Source: an uncultured Acetatifactor sp. (GTDB lineage: Bacteria; Bacillota; Clostridia; Lachnospirales; Lachnospiraceae). From it: DNA of 64,000 nt. Under the pieces are notes generated by a model. That model saw only the letters and a program-made list of their open reading frames with translations, did not search any database and had not been told where the DNA came from. The translations under genes and the position numbers were made by a program. The stretch lies in assembly GCA_947586055.1 (NCBI GenBank), contig CANPXL010000006.1:52668-116667 (forward strand), read 5' to 3'. Positions 42,322 to 50,919 of this stretch are shown in pieces (the first letter of the stretch is position 1; the number at the start of each line of letters is the position of its first letter).

Positions 42322-44109
42322 ATGCGGATCAACAGGATTTGCAGAAAAATCAATTGTGTGGTGGCGCAGATGGATCGATGGCCGCTGTGGGTATTGTTTC
42401 CGATTCTTTTGGCGGCGGTCATGGCTCCTGTGATAGCTTTGGGTGAGGGAAGCGTGTTCGGCTATCATGATCAGCTGGATGAAGTCATGATGAGCATGGT
42501 CTTTTCCGCAAAGCACATGGGAGACGGCTTGAAGATATGGCCAGAGATGATGGGGGGCCTCGACGCCTGCGGACTTCAGCCGGCCGCGGCGCTGTTTGTG
42601 CCTTTATATAGGTTCCTCCCTGTGTTCTGGGCTTTCGTGACGCAGTATGCGGTGATTTTTACGGCGGGATTTCTGGGAATGTACCTGTGCGTGAAAGAAC
42701 TGACCGAAAGCAGTTTCTTGTCGCTGATTGCGGCCGGATGTTTCTGTATGCTGCCGCATCTTCCCGTTTATGGATTGTCCGAGGTTGGAATTCCGCTGGC
42801 GGTTTTTGCGTTCCTTCAGATTTGGAAAGAAAAAAACGTTCTGTTATCCTATGGGATTTTGGTTTTCTTTGGTCTGACCAGCAGCCTGGTATTGACAGGA
42901 TATGTGGTTTTGGGATTCTGGGCGGTGGGGACGGCCGTGTCGTTCCTGCGCAGGCGAAAATGGGGGATGCTGGCAGGCGGTTTTGCACTCTTGACAGCGG
43001 TTTATGTCTGGGTAAATCGGAATCTGTTTTGGGAACTGTTTCTGGGGATGGAGGCATACGTCAGCCATCGGGAGGAAATGGTGACGTATGCCATGCCCTT
43101 TTGGAAAACGGTCTGGGAGGCTTTTACGTCCAGCACACAGTACGTGCCGTCGCTGCACCGGTATCTGATCCTGCCGATTATGGTTTCACTGATTTTGGGG
43201 ATTGTGTGTTATAAAAAGATGGAGCGGAAGAGCAGAAAGCGGCTTTTCCTTGCCTGGGCGGGGCTTTTCCTTTTATTTGGCATAGCGTTGTTTTATGGAT
43301 TCTGCCGATGGCGTCCCGTGGTGGATTTTAAGAACGGTCTTCACGGGTTCATGCATTATTTTCAGATGGAGCGGTTTTGCTGGATTTATCCGGCAGGATG
43401 GTATCTGGAAACCGCACTGTGCTGTTCTATATGGTGGGGAATGAAGGGAAAAGGGAAAATTTCTTCCGTGCTCTTGTCTCCGACAGTGCAGTTGTGTGTG
43501 ATTGCGGCTGTGATGATGCCGACGCTGAAGTTCATCAAGGAAAATTCTTACCTTTACATGAATGTGAATCAGTACAATAACGGATCGGGCATTACAGGAT
43601 ACATCTCATGGGAAAGTTATTATGCGGAAGACCTGATGCAGCAGCTGGAGGATGCCATAGGAAGGGATATGTCCACATACAGGGTGGCTCATCTGGGCAT
43701 TTGTCCGGCGCCTGCGCTGATGCACGGTTTTTATACTGTGGACGGGTATTCCAACAATTACCCGCTGGAATACAAACACCGGTTTCGGAAAGTGATTGCA
43801 AAAGAACTGGAAAAGAACCGGGAGACCCAGCTTTATTTTGACGAGTGGGGGAGCAGGTGCTATCTGTTTAACGGCACGACGGGAAGCGCCTGGATGCTGG
43901 GGAAGGACAGCGAGATCGTCTATGAGAAACTGGAGCTGGATATGGAAGCGCTGCAGGAACTGGGATGCGAATACCTTTTTTCCTGCGGCGAGATCAAAAA
44001 TGCGCGTGAGCTGGGACTTTCCCTGATGGGATGTTACGAGACGGACATCGGTTACTGGCGGGTATGGCTGTACGGACTACAGCGGACAGCGAACGGAGGG
44101 AGCCGTTGA
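42322..44109 (+). CDS. Multi-pass membrane protein (DUF6044/YkoS-like)
   Basis: 595 residues with about 11 membrane helices and a soluble C-terminal domain of about 180 residues. The acidic motif GYHDQLDEVMM after the first helix is similar in place and chemistry to the catalytic loop of GT-C glycosyltransferases, and the overall arrangement resembles the DUF6044/YkoS family; this is recalled, not searched. A second large GT-C-like gene lies at 23568. ATG 42322 follows TTGGAGGAGAA. Relation to the flanking xylan enzymes is only positional. Confidence 0.55.
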   Translation: MRINRICRKINCVVAQMDRWPLWVLFPILLAAVMAPVIALGEGSVFGYHDQLDEVMMSMVFSAKHMGDGLKIWPEMMGGLDACGLQPAAALFVPLYRFLPVFWAFVTQYAVIFTAGFLGMYLCVKELTESSFLSLIAAGCFCMLPHLPVYGLSEVGIPLAVFAFLQIWKEKNVLLSYGILVFFGLTSSLVLTGYVVLGFWAVGTAVSFLRRRKWGMLAGGFALLTAVYVWVNRNLFWELFLGMEAYVSHREEMVTYAMPFWKTVWEAFTSSTQYVPSLHRYLILPIMVSLILGIVCYKKMERKSRKRLFLAWAGLFLLFGIALFYGFCRWRPVVDFKNGLHGFMHYFQMERFCWIYPAGWYLETALCCSIWWGMKGKGKISSVLLSPTVQLCVIAAVMMPTLKFIKENSYLYMNVNQYNNGSGITGYISWESYYAEDLMQQLEDAIGRDMSTYRVAHLGICPAPALMHGFYTVDGYSNNYPLEYKHRFRKVIAKELEKNRETQLYFDEWGSRCYLFNGTTGSAWMLGKDSEIVYEKLELDMEALQELGCEYLFSCGEIKNARELGLSLMGCYETDIGYWRVWLYGLQRTANGGSR

Positions 44110-44222
44110 CGAAGTACGAAATGATGAGAGAGACTGTCTGAAAGAACATCAGAGGGGAGTCTACAGCGGGCTGCCGGTGAAAGGCAGCTGAAAGCGAGAG
44201 AAAGAAAAGAGGAGGTTCAAAC

Positions 44223-46352
44223 ATGAGAGACAGAGCAGAAGCAGCGAGAAAGGCGAAGGAACTGGTGGCAAAGATGACTCTGGAGGAAAAGGCCGAGCAG
44301 CTGAAGTACGACGCCCCCGCCATTCCAAGACTGGGCGTACCCGCCTATAACTGGTGGAACGAGGCGCTCCACGGCGTGGCGAGAGCCGGCGTGGCCACGG
44401 TTTTCCCTCAGGCCATCGGCATGGCGGCGGCCTTCGATACCGAACTGATGAAGGAAGCCGGAGACGTAATCTCCACAGAGGGCAGAGCAAAGTATAACGA
44501 GTACAGCAGACAGGGCGACAGAGATATTTACAAGGGTCTGACCTTCTGGTCCCCCAATGTGAACATCTTCCGGGATCCCAGGTGGGGCAGAGGGCACGAG
44601 ACCTACGGCGAGGATCCTTACCTGACCGGAGAGCTGGGCAAAGCGTTTGTGGAGGGCCTGCAGGGCGACGGGGAGTATTTGAAATCTGCGGCCTGCGCCA
44701 AGCATTTCGCGGTGCATTCCGGGCCGGAAGCCCTGCGCCATAAGTTCGACGCAAAGGCGTCGGAGAAGGACATGCGGGAAACTTACCTGCCCGCCTTTGA
44801 GAAGCTGGTGAAGGAAGCGGACGTGGAGGCCGTCATGGGCGCATACAACAGAACCAACGGCGAACCCTGCTGCGGCAGCACCACGCTGATGGAGAAGATC
44901 TTAAGGGGCGAGTGGAAGTTCCAGGGCCATTTCGTTTCCGACTGCTGGGCGATCCGGGATTTCCACACCCAGCACATGGTGACGGACACGGCGGAGGAAT
45001 CGGCGGCCATGGCCTTAAAGGCGGGCTGCGACGTAAACTGCGGCAATACCTATCTCCATCTGTTAAAGGCGTACGAACAGGGGCTGATCACAGAAGAGGA
45101 TATCACGAGGGCGGCGGAGAGACTGTTTACCACCAGATTCCTGCTGGGGCTCTTCGACGGCACCGAGTACGATGAGATCGGACTTGACAAGGTAGAATGC
45201 AGGGAGCATCTGGCTCTTGCGGAGCGTGCGGCGGCGGAATCCGTTGTGCTGCTGAAAAACGACGGGATCCTTCCGTTAAAGAAGGAAAAGCTGAAGGCCA
45301 TAGGCGTGGTAGGGCCAAATGCCAACAGCCGCGCGGCTCTGATGGGAAATTATCACGGCACCGCATCCCGCTATATTACCGTTCTGGAGGGAATCCAGGA
45401 CGCCATGGGCGAGGATGTGAGAGTGTATTATTCCGAGGGAAGCCACCTGTTTAAAGACAGAGTGGAGGGACTGTCCGCCGGTCCGGACCGTTTAAGCGAA
45501 GCAAAGATCGTGGCGAGACACAGCGACGTTGTGATCCTTTGTGTCGGCCTGGATGAGACGCTGGAGGGCGAAGAGGGCGATACCGGCAACAGCTATGCTT
45601 CCGGCGATAAGAACGATCTGCTCCTGCCCGAGTCCCAGAGACAGCTGCTGGAAGCGGTAACGGAGACCGGAAAGCCCGTGATTCTTGTCAACATGACCGG
45701 AAGCGCCATGGATCTTCGGTATGCGCAGGAGCACTGTGCCGCGGTGGTTCAGGCATGGTATCCGGGTGCAAGAGGGGGAAAGGTGATCGCGGATATCCTG
45801 TTCGGAGAGATCTCCCCTTCCGGAAAGCTGCCCGTAACCTTTTACAACGACACGGAGGCGCTCCCCGCATTTGAGGATTATTCCATGAAGGGAAGGACCT
45901 ACAGATACCTGACCGAGACGCCCCTTTATCCCTTCGGATATGGGCTGACTTACGGCGACATCCGGCTGAAGGGCGTTTCCTGCTGCGGACAGAATGTGGC
46001 GGGGGGCGGACAGATAACGGTGAAGCCGGAGGCGTTCACCGTGGAAGCGCAGCTGGTCAACAACGGCGCTATCCCTCAGGAAGAAGTTTTGCAGGTCTAT
46101 ATCAAAGCGGACTCCGCCAATGCGGTGCCGAACGGAAAGCTCTGCGGTTTTGCGAGAGTTTCTCTTGCGCCGGGGGAGAGCAAAACGGTTGCCGTCCCGG
46201 TGGACAAAGATGCGTTTACCGTCATCAGCGACCGCGGCGAGAAGCTGATAGACACTTCCTCCTTTGCCGTCAGCGTGGGCTTCGGACAGCCCGACGAGAG
46301 GACGAAAGCGCTGACCGGGAAAGAATGTACGGAATTTACGGTGAAGCTGTAA
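44223..46352 (+). CDS. GH3 family beta-xylosidase/beta-glucosidase
   Basis: 709 residues with the three GH3 domains: the barrel (1-about 300) starting MTLEEKAEQL, ending at the nucleophile Asp in GHFVSDCWAI (about 239); a second domain with ESVVLLKNDGILPL; and a fibronectin-III-like C-terminal domain after YPFGYGLTYGD. AHFAVHSG-type KHFAVHSGPE is the acid/base region. The start NWWNEALHGVAR is typical of the xylosidase branch. No signal peptide. It complements GH115 and SGNH in intracellular xylo-oligosaccharide breakdown. AAGAGGAGG precedes the ATG. Confidence 0.9.
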   Translation: MRDRAEAARKAKELVAKMTLEEKAEQLKYDAPAIPRLGVPAYNWWNEALHGVARAGVATVFPQAIGMAAAFDTELMKEAGDVISTEGRAKYNEYSRQGDRDIYKGLTFWSPNVNIFRDPRWGRGHETYGEDPYLTGELGKAFVEGLQGDGEYLKSAACAKHFAVHSGPEALRHKFDAKASEKDMRETYLPAFEKLVKEADVEAVMGAYNRTNGEPCCGSTTLMEKILRGEWKFQGHFVSDCWAIRDFHTQHMVTDTAEESAAMALKAGCDVNCGNTYLHLLKAYEQGLITEEDITRAAERLFTTRFLLGLFDGTEYDEIGLDKVECREHLALAERAAAESVVLLKNDGILPLKKEKLKAIGVVGPNANSRAALMGNYHGTASRYITVLEGIQDAMGEDVRVYYSEGSHLFKDRVEGLSAGPDRLSEAKIVARHSDVVILCVGLDETLEGEEGDTGNSYASGDKNDLLLPESQRQLLEAVTETGKPVILVNMTGSAMDLRYAQEHCAAVVQAWYPGARGGKVIADILFGEISPSGKLPVTFYNDTEALPAFEDYSMKGRTYRYLTETPLYPFGYGLTYGDIRLKGVSCCGQNVAGGGQITVKPEAFTVEAQLVNNGAIPQEEVLQVYIKADSANAVPNGKLCGFARVSLAPGESKTVAVPVDKDAFTVISDRGEKLIDTSSFAVSVGFGQPDERTKALTGKECTEFTVKL

Positions 46353-46362
46353 GAACCGGGAA

Positions 46363-46404
46363 ACGGCGGGCGGGGAGCGCAGGCTTTCCGCCCGCTGTTT
46401 TAAC
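46363..46404 (+). terminator. Terminator after the GH3 gene
   Basis: Stem AACGGCGGGCGG (46363-46374) with CCGCCCGCTGTT (46389-46400), one mismatch, 14-nt loop, then TTTTAAC. Confidence 0.75.
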
Positions 46405-46463
46405 GGAAACCATCACAAAGAAAACCAGAGTTTAGGAAAAGTCTGTTATGGAGGAATACACAG

Positions 46464-47342
46464 ATGAAGACGCTGTACGTCACGGATCTGGACGGCACCT
46501 TTCTGAACAGAGAAGGCAGGCTGAGCGGGTTCAGCCGCCGGACCGTTCAGTCTCTTGTAAGCTCCGGTCTGCTTTTTACCTTCGCTACCGCCAGAAGCCT
46601 GTCCTCCGCTTCCAGGGCCATGGAAGGACTCGATCTTCGGACGCCTGTCATTACCTACAACGGGGTTTTTCTCATAAGACCGGACACCGGGGAGATTCTG
46701 GAGAAAAACTGTTTTACGCCAATGGAAGCGAAAAGGATTCAGGATCTCATGGAAAAGCTGGATATTTCTCCGCTGGTGTATTCTATCATTGACGGCAGAG
46801 AACGGCTTTCATGGGACGTTACCCGGCAAAACCCGGGCAGGGAAAATTATCTGAGCCGCAGGAAGGGGGACAGGAGGCTTCGCCCTCTTATGGACGGCAG
46901 GGGACTGTATGACGGGGAAATCTTTTATTTTCTTGGGGTCGGGAAACGGGATGAACTCCTGCCGCTGCAGGAAGCGGTAAAGAACGACAACCGCTGTATC
47001 AGTTTTCTGCAGAAGGAACTTTACCAGCCGGAATATTTCTGCGAGATCATGCCCGCAGAGGCTACAAAAGCCAATGCCATCCGGCGGCTTAAAGCACTTC
47101 TGGGCTGCGGCCGCGTCATCACCTTCGGCGACGCCGTAAACGACATTCCCATGTTTCGGGTCTCCGACGAGTGTTATGCCGTAGAAAACGCGGTGGAAGA
47201 ATTAAAGGCGGCCGCGACAGGGGTGATCGCTTCCAATGAACAGGACGGGGTGGCAAAATGGCTGCTGGAAAACGGGGTCATTGACGGGAACGCGGAAATC
47301 GGAAGGAAATCAGGCTTCCGGGGCGGAACGCGGGACATTTGA
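46464..47342 (+). CDS. HAD-IIB (Cof-type) phosphatase
   Basis: 292-residue haloacid-dehalogenase-superfamily hydrolase of the Cof type, usually a sugar-phosphate or cofactor-phosphate phosphatase. Motif I VTDLDGTFLN, motif II FATARS, and motif III-IV KANAIRRLKALL then ITFGDAVNDIPMF are in place, and the cap lies between. Starts behind ATGGAGGAAT. Its 3' side runs into the left inverted repeat of the invertible element, which also forms a terminator-like hairpin. Confidence 0.9.
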   Translation: MKTLYVTDLDGTFLNREGRLSGFSRRTVQSLVSSGLLFTFATARSLSSASRAMEGLDLRTPVITYNGVFLIRPDTGEILEKNCFTPMEAKRIQDLMEKLDISPLVYSIIDGRERLSWDVTRQNPGRENYLSRRKGDRRLRPLMDGRGLYDGEIFYFLGVGKRDELLPLQEAVKNDNRCISFLQKELYQPEYFCEIMPAEATKANAIRRLKALLGCGRVITFGDAVNDIPMFRVSDECYAVENAVEELKAAATGVIASNEQDGVAKWLLENGVIDGNAEIGRKSGFRGGTRDI

Positions 47343-47420
47343 CTTGGGGCGTTTGGTTCGCAGCCTGTGGAAAAAACAAAAAGATGAATAAATTACCCCA
47401 AAACGGGGAAATAAAAATAA

Positions 47421-47453
47421 CACAACATTTTTCTGAGAAATGTTGTGTTATTT
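47421..47453. repeat. Left inverted repeat (IR-L), also a hairpin
   Basis: 33-bp repeat, exact reverse complement of 48272-48304. With its outer flank the whole forms a 16-bp perfect hairpin (47415-47430 with 47438-47453). Read leftwards (minus strand) it is followed by TTTTTATTT, a good terminator; read rightwards it is followed by GTGTTTT and may end HAD-gene transcription. Confidence 0.93.
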
Positions 47454-47474
47454 GTGTTTTCCTTGCTTACACTT

Positions 47475-47504
47475 ATTATATCGGACGCATTTTCTTTTTC
47501 TTAA
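47475..47504 (-). promoter_or_regulatory. Outward promoter of the invertible element
   Basis: On the minus strand TTAAGA (47499-47504), an 18-nt spacer and TATAAT (47475-47480), pointing left, out of the element into IR-L. In the present orientation it points away from csrA. After inversion it would lie about 20 nt inside the right repeat and point at csrA. Confidence 0.6.
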
Positions 47505-47592
47505 CCCCTTAAAACAGATTTTTTAATACGCTTTTTGTCAGGTCTTTTTATATGGCGCTTCCTGCAAAATTTACAGGGGCGTCGCGGGGATT

Positions 47593-48171
47593 CTACAGCT
47601 GAATCTGGCGGAACACGTTGTCCCTGTCGTCCTGGTCGATGCACAGGTAGCGGGTGGTGACCTGATAGGAAGAATGGTTGTAAATATCCATCAGCACCGC
47701 GGGCGGAACACCCTGTTTCCAGGCGTGATAGCCGAATGTTTTGCGCAGGGAATGGCAGCCGATATGGTCGCAGAGTCCGCAGCCGGAGGCGGCTTTGCGT
47801 ATGATGCGGTAGGCCTGATGCCGGTCAAGGGTCTTTTTGCTCCGCGCGCTTTCAAAGATGGGATCTTCGGGAGCAGGCTGTTTCACCGCCATCCAGTTTA
47901 TCAGCGCGTCCTGCAGAATCGCGTTCAGAACGATCCGGGTGTGCTTTCCCGTCTTTTGTTCCGTCAGTTCCACATGTGTTTTCAGCTTCTGGTTGGAAAA
48001 GTCATATACGGCGTTCCATTTCATGTTCAGGATATCCGTGATCCGCAGCGCGGTGTTAAGCCCCATCAGGATCAGCAGATGATTCCGCTGGCTCACCGGA
48101 GTAATGTCCGGATAGAAATTTTCTAACTTCTTTAAGTCTTCTTTTGTTCGGATTGGTTGTGTTACGCTCAT
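47593..48171 (-). CDS. Small tyrosine-type site-specific recombinase
   Basis: 192 residues, only the catalytic domain, as in FimB/FimE-type inversion enzymes. The active-site set is complete: Arg43 (ALR), Lys73 (EQKTGK), His140 and Arg143 (CHSLRKT), His166 (YNHSS), nucleophile Tyr175 (TTRYL). It lies wholly inside the 33-bp inverted repeats and would itself flip. AGAAGGAG precedes the start at 48171. Probable job: inversion of this segment, switching csrA and perhaps flagellin. Confidence 0.93.
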   Translation of the reverse strand: MSVTQPIRTKEDLKKLENFYPDITPVSQRNHLLILMGLNTALRITDILNMKWNAVYDFSNQKLKTHVELTEQKTGKHTRIVLNAILQDALINWMAVKQPAPEDPIFESARSKKTLDRHQAYRIIRKAASGCGLCDHIGCHSLRKTFGYHAWKQGVPPAVLMDIYNHSSYQVTTRYLCIDQDDRDNVFRQIQL

Positions 48172-48271
48172 GTTTTGTCTCCTTCTGCCTGTCGGCCTTT
48201 GTATGGAGGGCTTTGTCCCCCTGAAATCTCATTTTACGAAAAAAAGCGGCGGTTCCCCCTTTTCTCCGAAA

Positions 48272-48304
48272 AAATAACACAACATTTCTCAGAAAAATGT
48301 TGTG
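48272..48304. repeat. Right inverted repeat (IR-R)
   Basis: 33-bp partner of IR-L. Its outside flank is CGGCAGGATTC, without the T-rich run that stands outside IR-L, so transcription leaving the element on this side would not meet a complete terminator. Confidence 0.93.
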
Positions 48305-48349
48305 CGGCAGGATTCAAGGCAGAAGCCGGAGAAAACAGGGAGGTAAAAA

Positions 48350-48625
48350 ATGCTGAATCTATCCGTAAGGCCGGGCGAGTATCTCATGGTGGGGGAAAAC
48401 GTAAAGATCGTCTTCGTAGGCGGAACCGGAAACAACATCCACCTGATGATAGACGCGCCGCGAGAGGTCAACATCGTCCGCAGCGCGGTGGCGGAGAAAG
48501 CGGGAGCCGTTCCGCCCTCTCCCTATAAGAAAAAGACGCCGGTGTCCAACGCGGCGCAGCAGGAGATCATCCGCATTATCCGGGAGGATAAGAAGAAAGC
48601 GGGGGCGGCGAAGGCCGCAAGGTAA
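48350..48625 (+). CDS. csrA: CsrA-family carbon storage regulator/flagellin translational repressor
   Basis: 91 residues: the CsrA beta-sheet core MLNLSVRPGEYLMVGENVKI, GGTGNNIHLMIDAPREVNIVR, followed by a longer basic tail (about residues 55-91). CsrA binds GGA motifs in mRNA leaders; in Firmicutes it represses flagellin (hag) translation and is counteracted by FliW. Divergent: Arg6 of the canonical SRKPGE is shifted (SVRPGE). CAGGGAGG stands upstream. The gene lies between the inversion repeat and flagellin, with no recognisable promoter in the 45 nt before it. Confidence 0.88.
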   Translation: MLNLSVRPGEYLMVGENVKIVFVGGTGNNIHLMIDAPREVNIVRSAVAEKAGAVPPSPYKKKTPVSNAAQQEIIRIIREDKKKAGAAKAAR

Positions 48626-48750
48626 AAGGGCGGAAGAGCCCTTCCAAAACGGAATATGGGGCTGCTATCCTGGGGGCGGTCCTTTATTCATAAAAAACTG
48701 AATAGCAACCAAAAAACAAAGCACGGGCCAAAGGCCCAAACGCGCCGAAC

Positions 48751-48777
48751 GGATTCGGAGCGGAACGTAAAGGGAGG
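48751..48777 (+). promoter_or_regulatory. Clustered GGA motifs at the flagellin ribosome site
   Basis: Four GGA triplets at 48751, 48757, 48762 and 48773, the last inside the Shine-Dalgarno sequence AGGGAGG. This spacing and position match CsrA-binding sites on hag mRNA. A GGGCC-AAA-GGCCC hairpin stands just upstream. Confidence 0.6.
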
Positions 48778-48783
48778 TACACT

Positions 48784-50268
48784 ATGGTAGTACAACACAA
48801 CTTAACAGCAATGAACTCTAACAGAATGCTGGGTCTGACCAGTTCTTCACAGGCAAAGTCCACCGAGAAGCTTTCTTCCGGTTACAAGATCAACCGTGCG
48901 GCTGACGACGCAGCAGGCCTGTCCATCAGTGAGAAGATGCGCAAGCAGATCAGAGGTCTGACACAGGCATCCGCAAACGCACAGGACGGCATCAGCGCAG
49001 TACAGACCGCTGAGGGCGCGCTGAACGAAGTTCAGGATATGCTGCAGAGAATGAACGAGCTGGCAGTGAAGGCAGCAAACGGCACCAACTCCGAGAATGA
49101 CCGCAGCTACATCCAGAACGAGATCGACCAGCTGACCACTGAGATTGACCGTGTGGCAGAGACCACCAAGTTCAACGAGACTTATCTGCTGAAGGGCGAT
49201 AAGGATCTGGAGAAGGGGTATACCTACAGCTACAAGAATTTTGCAGCGGATGCTGAACAGGATGGAACAGCAACCTTCAGCACAGATGACAGCACAAAGC
49301 TGACAGCGACGCTGGCCGATATCACTGCTCCTACAGAGGCAGGTCTGCAGGATGAGATGAACGAGGTGCTGATGGCATTCCGTGACCAAGGAGTAAAGTT
49401 GACGGCAGAGGTTGTTTCAGACGGAGCTGGCGGTGGAAAGGTGTCCTATAGCCTTGAACTGCTCGGCGCAGCGGCAGAGAAGTTTGATGTCAATAGGGTA
49501 AAAGACTCGGATACAAGTTTTGAAATCAAGGACAAGGAAGGCAAGCTCTTGGCGACCGTTACGGGCAAAGGAGCAACCTTGACGGCCGATAAGGATCACA
49601 TTGGAGATAAAGCCTCTGCAACGGTGATTGCAACCGATATTCAGGCGGTTCAGTCTACCGCTGAGCAGGCAAAGTACTATGACAGAGACGGCAACGCCAT
49701 TTCCGCAAATGCCTTGAGCAACTATTTTTCGGCTTCAACAGCTGATGATGGTACAGTTTCCGTTGCTGCAAAGACAGGTGCTCCCCAGCTTTATGATGCG
49801 GTAGGCAACAAAGTGGACGCTGAGCCGGACAACATTGCAGCCCTTCAGGATCTGACTGCCGCCCTCACGGTATCCCTCCATGTAGGCGCAGACGCTACCA
49901 GCAACAACCAGATCACCATGAACATCGACACCATGAGCGCAAAGGGACTTGGCGTGAATGGTCTGAAGGTGGACGGTGTGGATGACACCAACGCATTAAG
50001 CGCGATCGACACCATCAAGGAAGCCATCCAGAAGGTCTCCACACAGCGTTCCGCACTCGGTGCAGTTCAGAACAGACTGGAGCATACCATCAACAACCTG
50101 GATAACGTCGTTGAGAACACCACCTCCGCAGAGAGCCAGATCCGTGATACCGATATGGCTACTGAGATGGTGAAGTACTCCAACAACAACATCCTGTCCC
50201 AGGCAGGCCAGGCAATGCTGGCTCAGGCAAATCAGGCGAACCAGGGCGTTCTGTCCTTACTTGGCTGA
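48784..50268 (+). CDS. Flagellin
   Basis: 494-residue flagellar filament protein. The N-terminal D0/D1 region (to about 140) has [13 protein letters not shown] and the [16 protein letters not shown] segment; the C-terminal D1/D0 region has [16 protein letters not shown] and ends in [23 protein letters not shown]. The middle (about 145-395) is a variable domain. The TLR5-contact stretch reads LQRMNELAV rather than LQRVRELAV, a change from Arg to Asn. No sigma-28-type promoter was recognised upstream, so transcription may depend on csrA read-through or another promoter. Codon use is more biased than in neighbours, as expected for an abundant protein. Confidence 0.97.
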   Translation: MVVQHNLTAMNSNRMLGLTSSSQAKSTEKLSSGYKINRAADDAAGLSISEKMRKQIRGLTQASANAQDGISAVQTAEGALNEVQDMLQRMNELAVKAANGTNSENDRSYIQNEIDQLTTEIDRVAETTKFNETYLLKGDKDLEKGYTYSYKNFAADAEQDGTATFSTDDSTKLTATLADITAPTEAGLQDEMNEVLMAFRDQGVKLTAEVVSDGAGGGKVSYSLELLGAAAEKFDVNRVKDSDTSFEIKDKEGKLLATVTGKGATLTADKDHIGDKASATVIATDIQAVQSTAEQAKYYDRDGNAISANALSNYFSASTADDGTVSVAAKTGAPQLYDAVGNKVDAEPDNIAALQDLTAALTVSLHVGADATSNNQITMNIDTMSAKGLGVNGLKVDGVDDTNALSAIDTIKEAIQKVSTQRSALGAVQNRLEHTINNLDNVVENTTSAESQIRDTDMATEMVKYSNNNILSQAGQAMLAQANQANQGVLSLLG

Positions 50269-50326
50269 TCGGGTTCATTGTAAAAGTGATGTCATGCAAT
50301 ACGGCCGGACGGCGCCGGCCAAAGCG

Positions 50327-50371
50327 GAAGACAGCATGGAAGACAGAAATGTTTTCCATGCTGTCTTCTTT
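50327..50371 (+). terminator. Flagellin terminator
   Basis: 15-bp perfect stem (50327-50341 with 50354-50368), 12-nt loop, then TTT. Strong. Confidence 0.85.
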
Positions 50372-50404
50372 AGAAATAACTTTTTCGTGAATTGTAGAAA
50401 ACGG

Positions 50405-50433
50405 TTGAACTGTGATGTTATAAATGGTATATT
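50405..50433 (+). promoter_or_regulatory. Promoter of the toxin mRNA
   Basis: TTGAAC (50405-50410), 17-nt spacer, TATATT (50428-50433). The transcript would carry a structured leader of about 140 nt before the toxin start codon. Confidence 0.7.
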
Positions 50434-50583
50434 GATAACGTGGCGAAAGCCATAGGAAAGTACCCATGACAGGGCGCTGAGCGTCCGGTGGACGCTTGTT
50501 CAGCGCTGACCGGAGCGTAGAGGTAGCCTCCCGACGCTTAATGACCGGCTTGCCGGAATACATAGGAAGGGAGGTGGCGTTAT

Positions 50584-50703
50584 ATGACAGCTTTTGAAAT
50601 CATTTCGATTTTCATCGGCATATTAACTTTGTTATGTGCCTTTGGAAGCCTGATTGTAGCGTTGCTTGCCTTTCTCCAAAAGAGAAAGAAAAAGCGAAAA
50701 TAA
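50584..50703 (+). CDS. Small hydrophobic toxin of a type I toxin-antitoxin pair (holin-like)
   Basis: 39 residues: MTAFEIISIFIGILTLLCAF and a following hydrophobic stretch form one membrane helix, ending in the basic tail QKRKKKRK. This is the form of Firmicute type I toxins (putative holin-like toxin, TxpA/BsrG-like). The ribosome site GGGAGG (50569-50574) can pair with CCTCCC (50527-50532) in the leader. The leader segment 50454-50466 is complementary to 50783-50795 near the mRNA 3' end. An antisense RNA promoter faces it from the right. Expected to depolarise the membrane if not silenced. Confidence 0.75.
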   Translation: MTAFEIISIFIGILTLLCAFGSLIVALLAFLQKRKKKRK

Positions 50704-50800
50704 AAATGCCTATCCTGTCTGCCATACAGGATAGGCGGTGTCCGTAAGGACATTAGCTTGCTTGGGAGCATCCACTTTGGAGTGGGTACTTTCCTCTTCT
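50700..50800 (-). ncRNA. Predicted antisense antitoxin RNA
   Basis: Minus-strand promoter TTGAAT (50830-50835), 17-nt spacer, TATAGT (50807-50812); start near 50800. About 100 nt later an 11-bp hairpin (50708-50718 with 50726-50736) followed by ATTTTTATTTT on the minus strand ends it. The RNA overlaps the toxin mRNA 3' region including the stretch that would pair with the 5' leader, as in known type I pairs. Confidence 0.7.
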
Positions 50801-50919
50801 GAGAACACTATATCACATTTTCCACATACATTCAACAAAAATATTTTTAACGATACATGCTTTTGACCTGTTACAAAAATTTTCCCTTGACAAAGGTAAC
50901 TTCATAACATGGAGGATAT

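Larger units (their letters stand above)
47421..48304. mobile_element. Invertible DNA element with its own tyrosine recombinase
   Basis: Perfect 33-bp inverted repeats (47421-47453 and 48272-48304) bound an 818-bp interior that contains one gene, a small tyrosine recombinase on the minus strand. Each repeat has two 10-bp arms (CACAACATTT and AAATGTTGTG) around an asymmetric 7-bp core (CTCAGAA or TTCTGAG), the structure of a tyrosine-recombinase crossover site. An outward promoter lies at the left inner edge. csrA begins 45 nt outside the right repeat. All of this is seen in sequence; inversion itself is inferred. Confidence 0.85.

Noticed and set aside
48626..48643. Terminator between csrA and flagellin
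   Set aside because: The AAGGGC/GCCCTT stem is only 6 bp and no T-run follows, so read-through is likely.
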